From positions 3,157,501-3,221,500 of the forward strand of contig NZ_CP016447.1 in NCBI RefSeq assembly GCF_001714725.1: a DNA stretch of 64,000 nt, in the 5' to 3' direction. The translations under genes were made by a program, and so were the position numbers. Below the pieces are notes generated by a model. The model searched no databases. It saw only the letters and a list, made by a program, of their open reading frames with translations, and was not told the origin of the DNA. This DNA is from Acidovorax sp. RAC01. GTDB lineage: Bacteria; Pseudomonadota; Gammaproteobacteria; Burkholderiales; Burkholderiaceae_C. Below are positions 58,499 to 64,000 of the stretch, piece by piece; the stretch's first letter is position 1; every line of letters starts with the position of its first letter.

Positions 58499-58528
58499 CG
58501 GGGCCCCTGGTGAGCCCCCTTTTTTTTA
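58499..58528 (+). terminator. Terminator/attenuator between rpsB and tsf
   Basis: A short stem GGGGC / GCCCC is followed by TTTTTTTT. The modest stem suggests partial termination that would lower tsf relative to rpsB. Confidence 0.75.
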
Positions 58529-58571
58529 GCCCGAATCTGAACCCGCTGAACTGAATACTGAAGGAATAAAG

Positions 58572-59498
58572 ATGGCTGCAATTACCGCAAGCATGGTTGC
58601 TGAACTGCGTGGCAAGACCGATGCCCCGATGATGGAATGCAAGAAGGCCCTGACGGAAGCCGACGGCGACATGGCCAAGGCCGAAGAGCTGCTGCGCGTC
58701 AAGCTCGGCACCAAGGCTGGCAAGGCTGCTTCGCGCATCACGGCCGAAGGCGTGGTCGCCAGCTACATCGACGGCACCACGGGCGCCCTGGTCGAAGTCA
58801 ACAGCGAAACCGACTTCGTTTCCAAGAACGACAGCTTCATCGCCATGGCCAATGCCGCCGCCAAGCTGGTGGCCCTGCACAACCCTGCCGATGTGGCTGC
58901 CCTGGGCGCGCTGCCCTATGAGCAAGACAGCTTCGGCCCCACCCTGGAAGACGTGCGCAAGGGTCTGATCGGCAAGATCGGCGAAAACATGTCGTTCCGC
59001 CGTTTCAAGCGTTTCAGCGGCTCCAGCCTGGCTGCCTACCTGCACGGCTCGCGCATTGGCGTGGTCGTCGAATTCGACGGCGACGCAGCAGCGGCCAAGG
59101 ACGTTGCCATGCACGTGGCCGCCATGAAGCCCGTGGCCCTGACCAGCGCCGACGTGCCCGCCGACCTGATCGCCAAGGAGCGCTCGGTCGCTGAAGGCAA
59201 GGCCGACGAAGCCAACAAGGAACTCGTGGCTGCTGGCAAGCCTGCGCAAAGTGCCGAAATCACCGCCAAGCGCATCGACGGCGCTGTGCAAAAGTACCTC
59301 AAGGAAGTCTCGCTGGCCGACCAGGTCTTCGTGAAGGCCGCCGACGGCAAGCAGACGGTGGCCCAGATGCTCAAGGCCGCCAACACCAACGTGAAGGGCT
59401 TCACCCTGTACGTGGTCGGCGAAGGCATCGAGAAGAAGGTCGACGACTTCGCAGCCGAAGTGGCTGCCCAGGTCGCTGCCGCCAAGGCCGCTGCCTGA
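58572..59498 (+). CDS. tsf: Elongation factor Ts
   Basis: The 308-residue nucleotide exchange factor for EF-Tu has the N-terminal UBA-like domain ([19 protein letters not shown]) and the SETDFV exchange motif near residue 78. It is somewhat longer than the E. coli protein. GAAGGAAT precedes the ATG. It is second in the translation block. Confidence 0.97.
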   Translation: MAAITASMVAELRGKTDAPMMECKKALTEADGDMAKAEELLRVKLGTKAGKAASRITAEGVVASYIDGTTGALVEVNSETDFVSKNDSFIAMANAAAKLVALHNPADVAALGALPYEQDSFGPTLEDVRKGLIGKIGENMSFRRFKRFSGSSLAAYLHGSRIGVVVEFDGDAAAAKDVAMHVAAMKPVALTSADVPADLIAKERSVAEGKADEANKELVAAGKPAQSAEITAKRIDGAVQKYLKEVSLADQVFVKAADGKQTVAQMLKAANTNVKGFTLYVVGEGIEKKVDDFAAEVAAQVAAAKAAA

Positions 59499-59544
59499 TA
59501 TTTGCGTTAACCCCCGATCCCGACACACTTTGGAGAAATCGCCC

Positions 59545-60267
59545 ATGACCACCGCCGCACCAGCTCACAAGCGCATCCTGCTCAAGCTGTCTGGTGAGGC
59601 GCTGATGGGCGATGATGCCTTTGGCATCAACCGCGCGACCATCGTGCGGATGGTGGAAGAAATCGCTGAGGTGACCCGCCTGGGTGTCCAGGTGGCTGTG
59701 GTCATCGGGGGAGGTAATATTTTCCGCGGGGTGGCTGGCGGCTCTGTCGGCATGGACCGTGCCACAGCCGACTACATGGGCATGCTGGCCACCGTGATGA
59801 ATGCACTGGCCCTGGCCGATGCAATGGACAAGCAGGGCCTGGTGGCCCGCGTGATGTCTGCCATTGCCATCGAGCAGGTGGTGGAACCCTACGTGCGTCC
59901 CAAGGCGCTGCAGTACCTTGAAGAAGGCAAGGTGGTGGTGTTTGCTGCCGGTACGGGCAATCCTTTCTTCACCACCGACACGGCCGCAGCACTGCGCGGC
60001 GCGGAAATCGGTGCCGAGCTGGTGCTCAAGGCCACCAAGGTGGACGGCGTCTATACTGCCGACCCGCAGAAAGACCCCACGGCCACGCGCTACACGAAGC
60101 TCAGCTTCGATGAGGCGATGTCGCGCAACCTGGGCATCATGGATGCCACCGCATTTGCCCTGTGCCGCGACCAGAAGCTGCCGGTGAAGGTGTTTTCGAT
60201 CATCAAGCACGGCGCGCTCAAGCGCGTGGTGATGGGCGAGGACGAGGGAACGCTGGTTTACGCCTGA
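59545..60267 (+). CDS. pyrH: UMP kinase
   Basis: The 240-residue hexameric amino-acid-kinase-fold enzyme makes UDP from UMP. It has [30 protein letters not shown] and [19 protein letters not shown] precedes the ATG at 59545. It starts 46 nt after tsf. Confidence 0.97.
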   Translation: MTTAAPAHKRILLKLSGEALMGDDAFGINRATIVRMVEEIAEVTRLGVQVAVVIGGGNIFRGVAGGSVGMDRATADYMGMLATVMNALALADAMDKQGLVARVMSAIAIEQVVEPYVRPKALQYLEEGKVVVFAAGTGNPFFTTDTAAALRGAEIGAELVLKATKVDGVYTADPQKDPTATRYTKLSFDEAMSRNLGIMDATAFALCRDQKLPVKVFSIIKHGALKRVVMGEDEGTLVYA

Positions 60268-60327
60268 TGCCGACCATGCCATGAAGCTGCCTCGCCAGGG
60301 GCGGCGCTTCACCCACGAGGAGAGAAC

Positions 60328-60888
60328 ATGACGATTGCCGATATCAAGAAGACTACCGAAACGAAGATGGACCAGTCCATCGCTGCGTTCAAGAACAATC
60401 TGCAGAAGATTCGCACCGGCCGGGCCAATCCGTCGCTGCTGGATACCGTGCAGGTCGAATATTACGGCTCGCTCGTGCCGCTGAGCCAGGTTGCCAACGT
60501 GGCCCTGATCGACTCGCGCACGATCAGCGTGCAGCCTTGGGAAAAGGGCATGGGCGCCAAGATCGAAAAGGCCATCCGCGAAAGCGATCTGGGCCTGAAC
60601 CCGGCCTCGATGGGTGACCTGATCCGTGTCCCCATGCCGCCCATGAGCGAAGAGCGCCGTAAGGAAATGACCAAACTGGCCCGCAATGAAGGCGAGAGCG
60701 CGAAGATCGCGATCCGCAACCTGCGCCGCGACGCCAACGAATCGGTCAAGAAGCTTGTCAAGGACAAGCTGGCGTCTGAAGACGACCAAAAGCGTGCTGA
60801 AACGGAAGTGCAGAAGTTCACCGACAAGCACATTGCCGAGGTGGATGCGCTGGTGGCCGCCAAAGAGCAGGAAATCATGGCGGTCTGA
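60328..60888 (+). CDS. frr: Ribosome recycling factor
   Basis: The 186-residue factor splits post-termination ribosomes with EF-G. Conserved blocks are [27 protein letters not shown]-type [14 protein letters not shown] and a C-terminal helical [24 protein letters not shown] gives a strong ribosome site. Confidence 0.98.
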   Translation: MTIADIKKTTETKMDQSIAAFKNNLQKIRTGRANPSLLDTVQVEYYGSLVPLSQVANVALIDSRTISVQPWEKGMGAKIEKAIRESDLGLNPASMGDLIRVPMPPMSEERRKEMTKLARNEGESAKIAIRNLRRDANESVKKLVKDKLASEDDQKRAETEVQKFTDKHIAEVDALVAAKEQEIMAV

Positions 60889-60918
60889 GCGTCCTGCTAC
60901 GGATGCTGATCGCCCCAC

Positions 60919-61650
60919 ATGTCTAGTTCCCCGGTGGTGCCACACCACATCGCCATCGTCATGGATGGCAATGGCCGCTGGGCCACGCGGCGCTTTCTGC
61001 CGCGCCTGGCGGGTCACAAGCAAGGGGTGGATTCGCTGCGCCGCTGCGCGCGTGCCTGCGTGCAGCGTGGTGTGTCTGTGCTCACGGTCTTCGCCTTCTC
61101 GTCCGAGAACTGGAACCGGCCGGCCGACGAGGTCTCAGGCCTGATGGAACTGTTGGCCATGGCGCTGGCCCGCGAGGTGCCCCAGTTGCGCGCGGACGGC
61201 GTGCGCCTGCATTTTGTGGGTGAGCGTGCCGGGCTCTCTTCCAAAGTGGTGGAAGGTCTGGCGCAGGCCGAGGCAGCGACTGCGCACAACACCCGCCTGG
61301 TGCTGAACGTGTGCTTCAACTACGGTGGTCGATGGGACATTGCCCAGGCGGCAGCATCGCTGGCCGCCCGGGGCGAGCCTATTACCGAGGCCAGCCTTCA
61401 TGCAGCGATGGGCATGGCCCATGTGCCCGATCCGGATCTCGTCATCCGCACCGGCGGCGAAATGCGCATCAGCAATTTCCTGCTGTGGCAGGCCGCATAC
61501 TCCGAGCTGTATTTCAGTGACCGCCTCTGGCCCGACTTCGACGAAGCGGCGCTGGATGAAGCCATCGCTGCGTATTCCAGCCGCGAGCGCCGCTTCGGCA
61601 AAACATCCGAACAGATCCTGTCCGCGCATCCCGCCAAGGTGCCGGGCTGA
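60919..61650 (+). CDS. uppS: Undecaprenyl diphosphate synthase
   Basis: The 243-residue cis-prenyltransferase makes the C55 lipid carrier for cell-wall synthesis. The catalytic Asp is in IVMDGNGRWA; FAFSSENWNRP and RTGGEMRISNFLLWQ complete the active site. It begins 30 nt after frr and 11 nt before cdsA. Confidence 0.97.
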   Translation: MSSSPVVPHHIAIVMDGNGRWATRRFLPRLAGHKQGVDSLRRCARACVQRGVSVLTVFAFSSENWNRPADEVSGLMELLAMALAREVPQLRADGVRLHFVGERAGLSSKVVEGLAQAEAATAHNTRLVLNVCFNYGGRWDIAQAAASLAARGEPITEASLHAAMGMAHVPDPDLVIRTGGEMRISNFLLWQAAYSELYFSDRLWPDFDEAALDEAIAAYSSRERRFGKTSEQILSAHPAKVPG

Positions 61651-61661
61651 AAGGCCCCGTC

Positions 61662-62519
61662 ATGCTTTTACAGCGCGTCATCACTGCCATCGTCTTGCTG
61701 GCCATCCTGCTGCCTGCGCTTTTCTATGTATCGCCCGTGCCCTTCATGGTGGTGGTGCTGGTGCTCATGGCTGCGGGCGCATGGGAGTGGGGGCGCCTGA
61801 GCGGATTTGGCCAGGCCGGCTCGGTCGCCGTGGGCGCCGCCTGTGTTGCCCTGTGCGCAGTGTCCTGGTCGCTGGGCTGGACCGACCGATCGCTGGCTGG
61901 GGTGTGGATTGCGGGCGGGGGGCTGTGGGTACTGGCCACCGCGTGGCTGTTGCGGGCCGGCGTGCCCGGCTGGGCGCTGATTCCGTCGGTGCTGAGGCTG
62001 GTGGCCGGTGTGCTTGCGCTCTGGCTGGCGTGGCTGGCTGCGGTGCAGGCGCGCAAGATCGGGATCAACTTCCTGCTTTCGGTGCTGGTGCTGGTGTGGG
62101 TGGCCGATATCTTCGCCTACTTTGCAGGCCGCGCCTTTGGCCTGCGCTTCACGAAGAACAAACTGGCTCCGTCCATCAGCCCCGGCAAAAGCTGGGAGGG
62201 CGTGTGGGGTGGTCTGGCTGGCGTGGTGGTGCTGGCGTTTGCCTGGGTGGCTGCCGACGCGCACTGGCAGGCGGCAGTGGGCAGCTTCTACACGCGTCTG
62301 GCCCAGCAGGGCTGGTGGCTGCTGGTGGTGGCTGTGCTGTTCATGGTCGCCATGAGCGTCTGCGGAGATCTGGTGGAGTCGCTGATCAAACGCAGTGCGG
62401 GCGTGAAGGACAGCAGCGCGCTGCTGCCGGGCCACGGCGGTGTGCTGGACCGGGTGGACGCACTGCTGCCGACGCTGCCACTGGCCATGATGCTGACTAG
62501 CCTGACAACGCCCCTATGA
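61662..62519 (+). CDS. cdsA: Phosphatidate cytidylyltransferase
   Basis: The 285-residue inner-membrane enzyme makes CDP-diacylglycerol, the precursor of phospholipids. It has about seven or eight membrane helices and the C-terminal family signature GDLVESLIKRSAGVKDSS, then LPGHGGVLDRVD. Its stop overlaps the dxr start by 4 nt. Confidence 0.96.
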   Translation: MLLQRVITAIVLLAILLPALFYVSPVPFMVVVLVLMAAGAWEWGRLSGFGQAGSVAVGAACVALCAVSWSLGWTDRSLAGVWIAGGGLWVLATAWLLRAGVPGWALIPSVLRLVAGVLALWLAWLAAVQARKIGINFLLSVLVLVWVADIFAYFAGRAFGLRFTKNKLAPSISPGKSWEGVWGGLAGVVVLAFAWVAADAHWQAAVGSFYTRLAQQGWWLLVVAVLFMVAMSVCGDLVESLIKRSAGVKDSSALLPGHGGVLDRVDALLPTLPLAMMLTSLTTPL

Positions 62520-63697
62520 CAAAGACAAGACTGACCGTTCTGGGCTCCACGGGGTCCATCGGCACGAGCACGCTGGACGTGGTGTCGCGCCACCCGGAGC
62601 GCTTTGAGGTGTTTGCCCTGAGCGCTGCTACGCAGGTGGACCTGATGCTGGCGCAATGCGCACAATTCCGCCCGCGCTATGCAGTCATGGCCAGTGCGCC
62701 CCATGCGGCGCTGCTGGCCGAAAAAATCAGGTCAAATGGCCTCCAGACGCAGGTGATTCAATCACCTGATGCTATTGAATTAATAGCGTCTCATGAGGAG
62801 GTGGATGCCGTCATGGCCGCCATCGTGGGCGCTGCCGGGCTGGCGCCTTGCCTGGCCGCTGCGCGCGCTGGCAAACGCTTGCTGCTGGCCAACAAGGAGG
62901 CCCTGGTCGTGGGCGGTGCGCTGTTCATGCAGACGGTGCGGGATGGTGGTGCAACACTGCTGCCCATCGACAGCGAGCATTCGGCCATCTTCCAGTGCCT
63001 GCCAGAAGACCCGTCGACCTGGGCCAGCCGGGTCGACAGCATCCTGCTGACGGCGTCGGGCGGACCCTTCCGGCAGCGTGATCCGGCCACCTTGTCGGCC
63101 ATCACGCCCGAGCAGGCCTGCGCGCATCCCAATTTTTCGATGGGCCGCAAGATTTCGGTGGACTCTGCCACCATGATGAACAAGGCGCTTGAAGTCATCG
63201 AGGCGCGCTGGCTGTTTGACCTGCATCCCGACCAGATCAAGGTCGTGATCCACCCGCAGCAGATCATCCATTCGATGGTGCAGTTCAGGGACGCATCCAT
63301 TCTGGCCCAGCTGGGCACGCCCGACATGCGCGTACCCATTGCCTGTGGCCTGGCCTGGCCCGAGCGCATCGAGAGCGGCGCGAGCCGCCTCGATTTTTCG
63401 AAGCTTGGCGCGCTGGCGTTCGAGGATGCTGACGCTGTGCGCTTTCCCGGCCTGCACCTTTCGTGGCAGGCGCTGAAGTCGGCGGAGGGGACGACCGCTG
63501 TGCTCAACGCGGCCAATGAAGTGGCGGTGGGTGCGTTTTTGGCGGGCAAATTGCGGTTTGACCATATTCATGCGGTCAACCTTGCAACTTTGGATGCCGT
63601 ATCGCCCTCCAAGCCCGATTCGCTCGAATCGCTGCTCGACCTGGACGCGCTGGCCCGCACTGCGGCTACCGGCGCTGCAGAGCGTCTGGCGGCCTGA
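62516..63697 (+). CDS. dxr: 1-deoxy-D-xylulose-5-phosphate reductoisomerase
   Basis: The 393-residue NADPH enzyme makes MEP in the non-mevalonate isoprenoid pathway. It has the cofactor loop LGSTGSIGTSTLDVV at the start, LLANKEALVVGG, the metal Asp/Glu region PIDSEHSAIFQCL, and SVDSATMMNKALEVIEA. Residues 72-95 are encoded by a copy of the AT-rich repeat, falling in the variable stretch before AAIVGAAGL, so function is probably kept. It is coupled to cdsA. Confidence 0.97.
   Translation: MTKTRLTVLGSTGSIGTSTLDVVSRHPERFEVFALSAATQVDLMLAQCAQFRPRYAVMASAPHAALLAEKIRSNGLQTQVIQSPDAIELIASHEEVDAVMAAIVGAAGLAPCLAAARAGKRLLLANKEALVVGGALFMQTVRDGGATLLPIDSEHSAIFQCLPEDPSTWASRVDSILLTASGGPFRQRDPATLSAITPEQACAHPNFSMGRKISVDSATMMNKALEVIEARWLFDLHPDQIKVVIHPQQIIHSMVQFRDASILAQLGTPDMRVPIACGLAWPERIESGASRLDFSKLGALAFEDADAVRFPGLHLSWQALKSAEGTTAVLNAANEVAVGAFLAGKLRFDHIHAVNLATLDAVSPSKPDSLESLLDLDALARTAATGAAERLAA
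62729..62800 (-). repeat. AT-rich dispersed element, copy 8 (inside dxr)
   Basis: On the minus strand: GCTATTAATTCAATAGC (terminal palindrome), then CAGGTGATTGAATCACCTG (a perfect hairpin), then GGAGGCCATTTGAC. It lies in frame in dxr and encodes about residues 72-95. Confidence 0.75.
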
Positions 63698-63723
63698 GCC
63701 CACCGAACGCGGGTACCTGCTCC

Positions 63724-64000
63724 ATGCTTCTCACCATCGCCGCTTTTGTCGTCGCCCTGGGCCTGCTCATTGCCGTGCACGAATACGGCCACTACCGGGT
63801 GGCGGTGGCGTGCGGTGTGAAGGTGCTGCGGTTCTCGGTTGGCTTCGGGCGGCCGCTGCTGCGCTGGCAGCCCAAGGGGTCCTCCACCGAATTCGTGATC
63901 GGTGCGTTTCCCCTGGGTGGCTATGTGCGCATGCTGGACGAGCGCGAGGCACCTGTGGAGCCGCACGAACGACACCTGGCGTTCAACACCCAGCCGCTCA
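63724..64000 (+). CDS. rseP: RseP site-2 protease (5' part)
   Basis: This is the first 92 codons of an inner-membrane zinc metalloprotease that cuts anti-sigma factors such as RseA; the rest is outside the window. The catalytic HExxH reads HEYGH at residues 19-23 within the first helix, followed by FSVGFGRPL and FPLGGYVRMLDE, which are typical. It lies 26 nt after dxr, the normal order in this gene block. Confidence 0.95.
   Translation, partial: MLLTIAAFVVALGLLIAVHEYGHYRVAVACGVKVLRFSVGFGRPLLRWQPKGSSTEFVIGAFPLGGYVRMLDEREAPVEPHERHLAFNTQPL

Overview
The window looks like the chromosome of a betaproteobacterium of the Burkholderiales, most likely Comamonadaceae (Acidovorax-like). This is inferred from high GC content, the gene neighbourhoods (glnA with a small DUF4124-type gene before ntrBC; the rpsB-tsf-pyrH-frr-uppS-cdsA-dxr-rseP block) and a family of AT-rich intergenic repeats. 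No phage, insertion sequence, plasmid gene or CRISPR array is visible, and almost all genes are core metabolism or housekeeping.

Layout. 1-3540 holds the end of an rRNA operon: ITS, 23S, 5S and its terminator. 3595-9377 holds rsuA, a secreted beta-propeller, a polysaccharide deacetylase, a sterol-desaturase-like protein, an EI24 membrane protein and a CinA-type protein. 9378-14527 is the nitrogen-control unit, glnA (with a sigma-54 promoter and NtrC-like sites), a small secreted protein, ntrB and ntrC. 14821-18868 holds a four-helix-bundle protein, xth, folA, a DUF4337 protein and thyA. 19290-29385 is a polyol island: an ABC transporter (mtlEFGK), a ribitol-dehydrogenase-like SDR, mannitol 2-dehydrogenase, an AraC regulator, xylulokinase and fructokinase. 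Together they import hexitols and pentitols, oxidise them to ketoses and phosphorylate these to xylulose-5-P and fructose-6-P.

29428-41377 is mixed: acetyltransferase, FAD oxidase, YihY, an Mpo1-like protein, hydrolase, O-acetylhomoserine sulfhydrylase, CBS protein, a PAS-GAF-GGDEF-EAL protein, aroC and an EamA exporter. 41510-43358 holds nrdR and glyA, and glyA is preceded by what reads as a ZTP (pfl) riboswitch. 43486-52132 holds a lytic transglycosylase, a 1 kb gene-free structured region with three terminators, a large DUF349 protein, two identical tRNA-Leu(CAG) genes, rnr and a hydrolase. 52280-57468 holds an AraC regulator, nnr, a D-amino-acid dehydrogenase and an amidase. 57713-64000 is the conserved translation/isoprenoid/envelope block from rpsB to a truncated rseP.

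The most unusual signals are: (i) at least eight copies of a roughly 55-70 bp AT-rich element with a common layout, two lying inside coding sequence (a signal peptide and dxr), two supplying stop codons and one apparently supplying a ribosome binding site; (ii) the riboswitch before glyA; (iii) the structured gene-free region before the DUF349 gene; (iv) an rnr gene that appears to start at TTG right beside an opposite-strand tRNA and lacks the usual N-terminal winged helix; (v) a 126-nt imperfect palindrome between the polyol binding-protein gene and its permease genes. Everything here was read by eye; no searches were run.
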